Origin: Laguncularia racemosa
Lineage: Eukaryota; Streptophyta; Magnoliopsida; Myrtales; Combretaceae
Direction of reading: 5' to 3'
Assembly (NCBI GenBank): GCA_037954665.1
Contig: JBBMOL010000090.1
Coordinates: 2,418,001-2,482,000, forward strand
DNA length: 64,000 nt
Part shown: positions 1 to 11,059 of the stretch, one piece after another
How the letters are laid out: each line of letters starts with the position of its first letter
How positions within the stretch are numbered: position 1 is the first letter of the stretch
Position numbers and translations under genes: made by a program
Notes under the pieces: generated by a model
What the model saw: only the letters and a program-made list of their open reading frames with translations
Database searches by the model: none
What the model was told of the DNA's origin: nothing

Positions 1-212
1 ATCAGCTTCAAATAGCATTCTAACACCTCAAAAGTAGTAATGGAACTCTCAACAACAAACACTTGTTCTTGCTAGGAATAACCAAATAAATGAGTGGGTT
101 TGAAATGATTTTAATCTATTATATTTATGATAGTTGATGGGCATTTGGTGGAATTGGATATCTATATATATATGACTATCTTGTGTGGTTTACACAAGAC
201 TATATCTAGACA
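1..212. other. AT-rich intergenic sequence, nothing recognised
   Basis: No open frame, repeat or motif that I can support. A short TA run lies near its right end. Confidence 0.5.
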
Positions 213-657
213 TAGGGCCGGTTTAGAATTAATCTGGAACCTCCTAGTCAAAAGCCGGTAGGAGGTGAAACCGAAACCATCCTTGGGGGGGGTGCTAAGG
301 CCGAGTTGGTTCCTTAGACTCGATAGTTCACGAGCCGATTTAGGCCTTGAATCGGCCCTAAAAGTTTTTTTTTTTAATTATTTTTTTTCATCCATGTTTC
401 TTTTTTATATATATGTGAGTATATTACGACCTAGAAGTCCATTGGTTCAATCCATACATGAACCGACAAGCCAAACCGGCGAGTTTTCGGGCTGGTTCAA
501 GGCCCATTGGTTAGATGGGTTGTGTATTGTAACTTGGCGTTCAAACTGCCGGCCTAGCAATTCTTACCTGCCGGGCCTATTCCAACTTTGGGTTGGTTCA
601 AGGGCTTGAACTGGCCGAGGCCAATCCGAGCCAGTTCGTGGGCCAAAACCAACCCTG
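213..657. mobile_element. GC-rich hAT-like non-autonomous remnant (tentative)
   Basis: This island is far richer in G+C than its surroundings and is packed with short subrepeats such as GGCCGG, CCGGTT, GGTTCAAGG and AACCGG on both strands. Its ends look like imperfect inverted repeats: TAGGGCCGGTTTAG on the left, and on the right a stretch whose complement reads CAGGGTTGGTTTTGG. Subterminal GGCCGG-type repeats are typical of plant hAT elements, which is the reason for the guess. No transposase is encoded and I found no convincing 8-bp target duplication. The 114-codon open frame inside (265-609) has no recognisable domain and is probably chance. Confidence 0.35.
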
Positions 658-3600
658 TCCTTTGTCTAACTATATCTATATATATGGCACTATCACACAT
701 ATCAAATTAACCTAGGGTTGCAACTTTATTAAGGTCAATAGTCCCATTGAGGAGGTTTGTTTTATGATAACATTTGAGAAAGAGGGAAATGCAATAGCAA
801 CATCTCGAAAGAAATATAATTAATCAATAGAATTGATTGACCTCATTTGAATTACAATAAAAAAAATTGTTATTTTATAATATTTCTTAAAACAATATTA
901 GGAATATAGATGGCCATTTTGTCATGTTATTTAATTTTATTTCTTCATACTTACCCTTAAAAATCAGAAGTGAAGATAATAGATGAGCGTAGGTTAGAAA
1001 ATTTTGCGGCTTAAATCCAAAATTGTTTTTTTTTTAATTAATAATAATGATGATGCAACAGGATCAAACTTTATAAGTCACACTTTCTAAAGTTTGATTA
1101 GCAAAAATAAATTACTTAAGTCTAAATCCAATAATATTATATGTATTTTTTAAGAGAAAAGAAGATTTTTGTACTTATGCTTATGCCATGTTCTCATACT
1201 CAAATGCCATGATATTTCATCCCTTGTTCTTGTAATTTGATAAAAACACACTAAGTTCGGGAATCCCTCACTCTCCATATCTTGTCTCGATCTTTTAATA
1301 TCTACATTCTTTAAAAAAAAAAAAAGTCCAAAAAGATGGGTGAGTTATGAAGTTACATAAGTAGCTACTTTACCTACATAAAACATTGATATCAAACCAC
1401 ATGCTCTCATAGATATTATCTATGAAATACCTTAGAAATTCATTTTAACACAAAGGGTAAGAAAGTAAATTTTCATTCATGACTTCCTTTATAAGTTTAC
1501 AGCAAACCTTAAACTCTAGAAACCTTAAGCTCTCTATTTTCTCTCTCTCATACCTTGTGTCACCTCATTCTATTTATCCCTACTATCACCCTCTTCCTGC
1601 TATTTTAAGTGCCAAACCCCAAGCTTGTGGATTGTGTGCCCATTGTAATAATCTCTAAATCCGATCTAATTCATATTCTTGATTATTGATAGAAAATTGA
1701 TAATTGGGTTACTAGAAACTCTAGTTGGTGTATATGAGTAGGTCTCAAAGGACGAGCATAAGTCAGTAAATAAATCAATGCATTCTCCCTCTTTCATGAC
1801 TTCCTTGACAAGAATCTTAACCTAAATCAATTTCAAAGGAAATTTTTATTAGATAGCGCTTATGGTGAGATCTTGTGGAATTGGAGAAATTCTTGGTTTG
1901 TTTTCCTTAAGGTTAGTTGATTTCAATTCTCTCCTCCTCTTTAAATCTAATCCTAAAGGAATCTTGATCAATTGTGGGGTTAAATAAACCTTAGGATGAA
2001 TCTTTTGACAATATAATTGTGCATTGACAAAATTGAGTTTATGTAAAAAGCATTTATGAATAAGAAATGCTTATGTTAGGAATAAGTGATGTTAATTGGA
2101 AATATATAATTAAAGAGTTGATAAATTAGATCTTAAAACTCATAGGATTGTAATTTATAGATACAAAAAAAAATCCAAAGAAAAGTTAGAACACAAAGGC
2201 TTTTAAAGATTAAAGATCAAGTTAAAAGAAGGTAAAGTTTACCTTAAGGATCTTAAGGTTGATTGGCCTTCCTAAATAAAGAGATAGAAGACCTAGGCCA
2301 TCGATTACCCCTCTAGCTTAGTTGATTGATTCGGTTATGAGGTCAAGTGCCTTACCCTCCTTAGCCTAAGTCAAGTGCCCTTAACCCTTTAGTCGATTAG
2401 CTACCCTTTAAAGGCCTCAGAAGAACCCAATAAACTTATTATCATAAGTATAGATGGAAAAATTAAGTTTTAACCCTAAGAATTATAACCTTTGGGTAAT
2501 TTATCTAAAAATTATAATCTTTGGGTATAATCGAGCATTAATCTATGTCATGTATATTAGATTCAGTGTAGATTTTGGTCGGATTCCAATATGTAGTTAT
2601 TGTTGTTGATATGTCTATTCGTATATGTGTGTGTGTGATTGTATAGTTGAAACCTTATGAAAAAATATCCAATTTAAATAATGTTGTTTAACAAGGTCAT
2701 TTAGAGCTACAAGTGGTAACCATTGATGAGGAGATGGTGGTCTTAGACTCCCCAGGCAATGTGGTTAAATTAGGCATGAATGTCATTGAAGTGATTGAAT
2801 AAGTTATCAAAATGAGTGAACGACAACAGATATGTGCTAGTTAAATGGGAATGAAGTTACAATGGCGTTAATCACTAAAATGTGATAGTGATTAGAATGT
2901 TGCAGACGGACTATACTTTTGGTGACGTGATATAGATAGTGAACTTAGTTTAAGATATTAGAGTTTTGGCTACAAAAACAGAGTCATCCCTTGCGAATTA
3001 TTTGTTGTAAATGATAAGTATATTGGCCTCTGCCATATTATGTTTCATAGGTGACGAGTCTATAAGCTTTATCATATTGTGTGCTACAAAGAAGTGAGCT
3101 ATAGTTCAACTATGTCTAAAAAGTAGAACTTGAGTTGTTCCAAACCTTGATTGTCAAGATTGTGCTATGTGAATCACCTAAATATTTATAATTAATGAAT
3201 TTATTTCTTACATTGAATAATTTCTAAGCTTATGTGGAACATAGTATATTATTTTATGTGTGCAGTAGTAGTTATGTATTAGGTTACGTGACTCACCCAT
3301 TTACAATTTCATATTTTTTTAGGTGCTTATGAGTTTGACTAGACCACTTAATTGGTATGAGAGCGACAATGGTAGAGCTGTTGGATAATGAGTGGATTCA
3401 AATAAATTCAGGTTAACAAGTTTTTCATAGCATATATAAGTAATTATAAAGTTATTAATGAACAAAAAAAGAATTTAATATAGGAGTTGGAAATTTTTTT
3501 ATAAAATTGTAAGTTTTATAACAAATTCTAAGCCACGCATGTTTTTATTGAGATAGGAACATGCAACGAGTTAACCATAAACAAACTTGTCTCACAAAAC

Positions 3601-4794
3601 CACCAACATTATCAAGTATAATCCAAATCCACTAGTGACATCCATAGTAATGTCTCACACCATTATCATGATTAGTCAGCAAGTTCATCAATGATTTCAT
3701 CATCCCATATCAACTACAATTTGGCCATATCAATAACCTGCCTATTTTAAATGGTTACCATAATATCCAAGGGTGAGTGGGTACAAAATAGGTTGGAGGT
3801 GCTCCCCACCCCACCATCGCCCACCCCCCCTTCTCACATCCTAATACCTATCTTGGTTTCCTTGACACGTTCAAGGTACCTTAGGATTATCCCAGCTTTA
3901 CACAAGAGATTAATCCTTAAGAAAGATGATAAATCTAATATCATATCTTAGTGCAAGTTTATTTTAATTTCTTTTCTTTAGCTAAAATAATAAAATTAGC
4001 TAAGAAAGTTGATAACTAGGTTTTACCCATACCTTACCTTGTAAGGTATATATTCATAAATTTTAAAATCGAAACCTATCTGATAACATCTTGGAATCAC
4101 CTTGTATCTCGTACCATATAAAACCTAGAGGGTAAAGATTATAGGTTACATGGTATCTTGTGAAACTTGTATATTTAACCATTCTTCTTATAAATTTCAA
4201 ATTTATATGATTTTGAAAAAAATAATTGATATGTGATATTACAATTTTTTTTCATATATAAAACCTATGAAATATATATATAAAAAGTTTTTTTTTATGT
4301 GATTTTATTACTTAGCAAATACGAAAGAGTAAGGAGAAAAAAATGGAAAATACAAAATTGGAGAGGAATATGTGAAAGAATAAGAAAAAAAAATGAAAAA
4401 CGTAAAGTAGAAGAAACGGTAGTTGTTTTGTTGTTTAGGTTATTAACTTATGAGCTGGAACTCATTTATTTTTCTTTTTACTAAAACATTTATTGGTCGA
4501 CAAATATAATGTTATTATTTATTATATATTTATTAATATTATTTAATATTTTTTCATAAAATAGGTATAAGATACCTTAGAACTTATACCGTGTATACTG
4601 AGAGTATAGATCCTAAGGTAGTTACAGGGTGGAAACACCAAATACCCATACCCTATCATGTGAAAGCAAGTTTCAAAGAATCTTTACTTGAAAACTACCA
4701 TGTGATTCTCAATACTTACCTAGAACCCATCTGATGAAGTAGGATATGGGTGGATACCTTGTAAAATAAGGTTACTCGCTCACCCTTAACTATT
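658..4794. other. AT-rich intergenic DNA without recognisable genes
   Basis: Open frames here are short and low in complexity, and none resembles a known protein. There are A/T homopolymers and a (TG)n run near 2625-2640. Nothing identifies a transposon family, although old degraded elements may be present. Confidence 0.5.
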
Positions 4795-5720
4795 ATGTCC
4801 CGAAAGGGGACCTAGAAGTCTCCACTAAAACCATCATGGCATATGTGCACCCGTTACATAATGACCATCTTACGTATCAGAGATCTTAAGACTCTAAATA
4901 AATAATTGCGTTTACAACTAATCATAGTACATATAATTGGATAATAAATTACAACTATGGATCTTGTATCCCACGGTCAACTATGATCACAGAGAATCAG
5001 TATCCCCTACCAATCAGTAAAGTAAGACAAACCCTAGGTTTCTCAATTTCAAATTCTATTCACATGGGGGTCCTAACATTTCATCTAAGTAAATCTATCC
5101 TTCACAAATCTTACTTTGTTGTTTTGGTCTTCCAAAACTCTCAATACTTCACATCTTATCCCATCTCACGCTTTCGTAATCGTTATCTGCAAAAGAGTCT
5201 GTGAGGGGGTGAGCACACTATGGCTCAGTGAATGGGATGGTAACACTTTCAATGCTACGTACATACAAGTAATATCGATTTAAGTTATCAAAACATATGC
5301 TATGCATGAGCAACCATATGAATGTAGCATCTCACGTGGTCTTCCGGTGACTGACGTGAAGTCTAGGGTTTACGCCCCCCTTGACCTTGGGTTGCGGATT
5401 CTGAAGCCACCATCAGTGCCCAGGTCATTACCCGGTTTATTTATCTTATCACTTTATTAATTATGATATTTTCTTAACTCTACAGTGAACGCTCCTGTAC
5501 CTCTCTGCACTAGACGGAGTAAAACCCTCAAGGACAGGCCGGACTCGGAATCGTCAAGGCACGACAATCTCCTAATCACTTAGTTCGCACTTGGCGGAAG
5601 AACGATCCTCTTTATCACTTTCGACGCATCCTATAGCAGTGATGGCCTTCAATCTCATGCAATTTCTAATGACAATACATGTCAAGTTTTAATCTCATCC
5701 ACTTTGTACTTTAATTGATT
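4795..5720. repeat. Dispersed repeat, copy A (probable old LTR fragment)
   Basis: The stretch from the phrase CCCGAAAGGGGACCTAGAAG onward matches 40070-40940 in order over roughly 900 bp, with many substitutions and small gaps. Shared landmarks include GTGAGCACACTATGGCTCAG against GTAAGCATATTGTGATTCAG, then a CATCAGTGC block and an ACCCTCAAGGA block. The phrase TCAGTGA next to a 'stop-like' GC-richer block is reminiscent of long LTRs of Del/Tekay-type gypsy elements, but that assignment is from memory. No coding domain is seen. The repeat may continue to about 6.8 kb or beyond. Confidence 0.55.
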
Positions 5721-7467
5721 AATTTAAAGTGATCAAACAACATATATAATTAAAATCAATTCTCAATCATACCACAAAGGTAAACATCAAACATTCCATT
5801 TCACACTCATTACAATCAAGCAAGGATCAGGCATTTGTTATCACACAAATCGACACCGAACCCAAACCCCACTGATGTAGACTTATCTAGTCTTACAATA
5901 GATTAAATTATCTCGGCACCTCTCTATGCCATTTCCTTTTAAATGTCAAACCGCTCGAGTTGACTTACAATCATCATATCTAACACCTCTGTGTCATTTA
6001 TCTTACATGTCAAACCAACCACTTGGGGTTGATTTACAATCATCATCTTTGTCACCTCTGTGTCATCACACTTCTCAAGTGCTCTATCATTTTCACTTCC
6101 GAAAGTCAATAAGGTCATCTCGTATTTTCTTTTTGATGTCCTCAAGACATTTGTATATAATATATATATATATATATAGATAAATATATATATGTTCGTG
6201 ACACATCTTTAATTAAGGACAATTTACTAGACACTTTCCCTTACGTACTTAAGAAGGTAAGAAAACAAAATCGTTAAGTTATAAAAACCAAGGTTGCACT
6301 TATGATTTATATGATTGAGTTCATGAGTGTATTTTGTAAATATAATATGAAAATAAGTTTGTTTAAGTATATGTATACACATTTTGGAACCAACTCTGAC
6401 ATGCATATATAATGATACCTATACACCCTATTCCAACTAAGCATACCTACTCGGTAGCTATACAAGGAAAAGTTAAGTTTCTATATTTTGGTTTGATTTG
6501 GAAGAAAACAATTTGTAAAACATGGGTTAGGCTTATGGTTATAGCACTAGCGATATGGCGCTAGGTGCTATCATTAAGGTAATGACACCTATACCCTCAA
6601 ACCATTCATTCCTCTATACTCTTCACGACTTCTTTTCTAATTCATAAATCCCCACTACATAACTCAACTCAACAACAATCACATCAATTGCAATTACAAC
6701 AAGCCAACAATTTAACATGCATAATAATCAACATACAACACAACAAGGTAGCATATCATTAAGTTTCCCACTCACCTGTTTAAGGTTGTCGTAATCCTAG
6801 CGACGGAGTCGAGCGATTCCAGCAGGTAACCTCTTAGCATTCCTCTCGAAATCAGTATCCTTCTACGATGCTTCCTCAACCCAATCATAGAAAGTCGCAT
6901 CTCCACTTGACTTTGGTAGCCTTCTAGCTCATGATATGTGTACTCTGCTCATCTTGCAGTTGATGGCAAGGCGTGAAGTTTCCTCCTTAATGAACTTTGG
7001 GCAAACAAGACTCGAATGTTGAACTTCCTACGAATTTGTGCTTTTAACACCCCAAGTTGCTGTGATCAACTGTCTGCTTTCCTTATGTAGAAGTCGAGTA
7101 ATGGAATGTCTTTGACCTACCAAATCTAGAATTCCTTCTTCCGTATATGCAAGATACCCTTGGAAAGGACAATTGAAGATCTTGCATTAGGGTATTTGGC
7201 CAAGAATGATCTTCCTCAACATCCTTTGAACATTCTATTGTGAAACCCATTTCATTCCAAATATTCCCCAGGCCATCATCTTGGATGTTGCTTTAATCAT
7301 TACCTTCACCATCTACACCATTATAGACACTTCTCTTGTCCATGAAGCATCTTTGAACCTTTCATTTATCCAATTGTCTCTAATATCTTCCTATGAACTA
7401 CTTATAAGATAACTCACAGGATTTAGCAGCCCTTAAAGGTTTTGTATCATCTTCTTTCTTCTTTTCT
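5721..7467. other. Non-coding sequence, possibly continuation of the dispersed repeat
   Basis: No gene is supported. An A/C-rich tract rich in CAACA and ACAAT words (about 6650-6770), followed by CACTCACCTGTTTAAGG, resembles in composition and order the tract near 48000-48140. This fits the idea that both belong to one long diverged repeat family. A (TA)n run is at 6160-6192. Confidence 0.4.
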
Positions 7468-8745
7468 TTGTTGACATTTCCGCCTATAGGTTCCTCATAC
7501 TTTCTACTAGTTTTCATCTTCACTCATGCTTCCATTACCATACATACACCAAGCTTTCCCACACATCACATGCACACCAACATATTCTTATCTATATACA
7601 TACACACTTCACACACCATGTACGCACCTATACATACATACATACTACTAGCGCATACATACACACATACTCCTTTCACTTCCCACACTACTAACACACT
7701 CATACACACATGCCATGCCCCATATATACTTTACACCACCCATACATACTTGCTTACATACTCTACACATATTACACGCTTCCCATATCCATAATCACAT
7801 ACCCACACCATACATCATCTCATACACTTACTCACATACTCCATATACACCTTACACCATCAATACACACAGCCACATACTTTGCACACACTACGTTTGC
7901 CTTCCATACTCATACATACATATTCACACTCTACACATCGTCTCATACTCATACATACATATCTCGCATACATTATCCTCAACTTTCGTACTTATACACA
8001 CATACATGTCCTTACACCACATACTATTTCGCATACATACATACATACCTATACATATCACTCCTTCCTTATACATATATACATGCTACATACTCCACAC
8101 ACACCATCCATGTACACCCTAGTACCATGCACCCTACACCTTCCATACATATACACACACATCTTTAAATACATCATGCCCACCTTCCACATCCGCACAC
8201 ACCCACATACTTACCATCTCATATTCATACATACATATTCCACCTACGCCATACTCTCCTATACTCATACGCACATTCTTGCACACATCACGCCATCACT
8301 CCCACGTACGCACACATACACATCTTTGCACACATACCATGCACCATGATTCACATACATACACACTTTCCCACATATATCAAACCCGCCTTCCGTATCC
8401 ACACACGCACATCTGTACTATACACCATTTTAATATGCATACATACATACACACACTACATACTCGCCTTTCCCTTTCCCACACATCCTTACGCACATCA
8501 CGCATCACCACACATATACACACCTATATCCTCCTACATTTCGCACACCACCACACACACTCACATACATACCCTTATAAACCGCACACTTTCACCCACA
8601 CATACACACATTCTTTTCACACACCATCCACCGCCACATACACCACACACCCCCATTCACACACACACATACATTCTTATCTCTTCCTCTTTTCCCTCTT
8701 CTTTTCTTTCCCTTTCCTTTTCCTTTCTCTCCTTTCCTAATGCAA
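7468..8745. repeat. Degenerate ACATAC/CACACAT simple-repeat field
   Basis: About 1.25 kb is made almost only of permutations of CACATAC, ACACAT and CATACATAC with interspersed CC and TT, ending in a pyrimidine tract of CTTTTCC words. The plus strand is nearly free of G. This leaves several overlapping long plus-strand frames open, all reading His/Thr/Tyr/Ile/Pro-rich low-complexity peptides. They are an effect of composition, not genes. Confidence 0.85.
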
Positions 8746-8935
8746 TCGCCTGTTGCCGCTATTGAATCATTGTTGACATTGCTGCCATCTTCCCTCGCAC
8801 ACCACTATATTACGTAGCTTCCCCCTCCTTCACGCACACACACACATCTTCATGCCCACATTGACGCAAGGGACTAAGCTTAGCAACCATCTTCACGGAT
8901 TCCTCTCGGGCGTTGCTCACAGGGTGTAGCTGCCA

Positions 8936-9180
8936 TTATGGTTGCTGTTTACTGTCGCTGCTATTGTTGTAGCCGTGTTTGTTGTCGTGATTGTTGTCGC
9001 TGCTACTGCCATTAGGTGGCTGTCGATTGTTGTTGTTGTTGTTGCTGATGTGGTCCACTATGGTCACCATTGCCGCTGTCGTTGGGACTGTCATTGCTGC
9101 TGCCGTTGTTGTGGTCGGGGTCGTCGTGTCCACTGCCATTGCCATTGTTACTATAGTTACTGTTGCTATTGCTGCAGTTG
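8936..9180. repeat. GTT/GCT/GCC trinucleotide-repeat tract
   Basis: Imperfect triplet repeats (GTTGTT, GCTGCT, GTCGTT, TGCCATTGC) keep all frames on both strands mostly open, giving Val/Ala/Cys- or Asn/Thr-rich peptides. A related triplet patch occurs at about 9470-9560. No promoter, splice signal or recognisable domain marks this as coding. Confidence 0.7.
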
Positions 9181-10705
9181 AAACGTCTAAGGGTTTGTGC
9201 TAAGCTGAGGAGCTATACACTCAGAATAATAAGAGTCCCCACCATAGATGTTGATGATCTAAGGCGATGAGGAACCACCCTAGCATGAACAGCTCCACAG
9301 TGGGGAAGACCAGTGAAGACTTCATTGAGATCAACTATGGAGATTACAGCGTATCTCTATCTAACCAGTTTTTGTGACATCGATGGCCACCGTGCATACC
9401 CTGTTGGTGTCATGACTAAAGGTAATCGAGGAGGAAAGTAGGAATGCGAGGTGCAAAAGAGGAAGAAGAGATTGTTGTTGCTACGATCGAGGTCTCCACT
9501 GTTGCTGTTGTAGTTGATGATGGTTGTCATTTGTTGTCATTGTCGTTGTTGCAGCCGTTGGAAGCACACGATCGCCCACGTTGGCGTCCCCACCTCCACG
9601 CACAGCTCCTTCTTCCAACTCAACGGTAACGATCCGAGTGGAGCCAAGGATGGGACGCGACGGACGGTAAGGTTCCAAACCCGCTGCTGAAGAAAACGCA
9701 GCTCAGAACGAGAAGGAGAAGGAGAAGAAGAAGAAGAAGAAAAGAAAAGAAAAGAAAAAGAGAAAGGGAAGGAGAAGACAGTTGGGACGACTGCTATGCT
9801 ACTGTGCTGCCGTCCCTAATGTGACAGACAGATGGGACGGTGGCAAGTTTAATTTTTTTTTTTAGCTGTGTTTTTGTGTGTATATATATTTTTATATTAC
9901 ATTTTCACATGCGTATAATGATATTTTTAAATTTTAAAATTTTTTAGCAATTTATTACGAAAACTTATGTCTAGGTTAATTTGATTATTCCGATCATAAA
10001 TTTTAACTCTAAATTTTCATTTAAAATTTCTAGATCTATAATTTAAATTAATTTCTCTATTTAACATAATTTTTTTTTAAATTCGTGTTTCAGAGAATTT
10101 ATTATTCCATTTATTTTCCTTAATTGTTTATATAATTTTTAGGACTTTACATTAACAACATCTAGCTATAAAACCACTTCATCTTGATCGGGTGTCTTCA
10201 TCAAGTGGGCAAGTGATCCATCCTTAATTGGCTTATTTAAATGGCTACAAGCAGCCTCGATAAAATGCACAACCAATGCATTAAGCATGTTCAAAGCCTA
10301 ATACAATTAGGTTGTTCATGTTAAGTAACATAGACCAAAATTACACCACATCACATATATAAGGTCACTACAAAGTATCTAAATGTCATTCTTAGCTATC
10401 CATCTTTGTCTTAACAAAGCTCCATCATCCAATCTCTTTTGAATGAATCCATACTTGAGATCAAGACAATCTCATTTTGGTAGTGCCTCATGCATTTTGA
10501 AAACATTAAATATATAGAAAAAAATAAAAAAAATTAATGACAAATTCTCCATTAAATCTAGTATTAATAACCATATTTAGCATGAAAGTATTGTAATGGA
10601 AATTTTAATATATAAGGAACATGAAAGGAATCAAAGAAATTAGCTCACATTAATGAAATGACGATATTTTAATATGTTAATTACATTATCGTATTGCTTT
10701 TGGTA
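9181..10705. other. Non-coding DNA with a purine tract
   Basis: There is a GAAGGAGAAGGAGAAG-type purine tract at about 9708-9775, then a G-rich patch to 9850, then AT-rich sequence. A similar purine tract followed by a G-rich patch lies at 48475-48560, which again suggests a shared old repeat. No gene is supported. Confidence 0.45.
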
Positions 10706-10710
10706 TGAGC

Positions 10711-11059
10711 TGACGCAGCGAGTTAGCGTAGAGAGGCACGAGAATCGCTCAACGAATGAATCTCACAAACAAACAACGGTTGCACACAACCCGTTAAAGG
10801 AGAGAAGCCTCTCACAAAATGTATTTCAAATACAAAATAAGACGTAACCCTAACATGACTAACAAAAGGGTTTATATACTCCCCTTTAAAATAATAAAAG
10901 AAAAGGCAAATCTACGCGTACACGGTAGAAGGCACAGCCGTGCTTCAAACCGTGTTGGATTCTGTGAGGATTTGCTGTTCGATATCCCTGCTCGAGACAC
11001 GGCCGTGCGTAGAAACCGTGCTTCAGACCGTATGTTCGCGTCTTGTATCCCCTCCATCA
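10711..11059 (-). repeat. 3' LTR of Gypsy-1
   Basis: It matches 15304-15742 and is 349 bp against 439 bp, because it lacks about 90 bp of the internal 65-bp subrepeat array. Two subrepeat starts remain (10933 and 10998). A minus-strand TATATAAA lies at about 10871-10878. Confidence 0.95.

Noticed and set aside
265..609. 114-codon open frame in the GC-rich island
   Set aside because: It lies within a subrepeat-rich hAT-like remnant and shows no recognisable domain.
7468..8765. Five overlapping long open frames on the plus strand
   Set aside because: All are translations of CACATAC-type simple repeats, with no domain, start context or splice signals.
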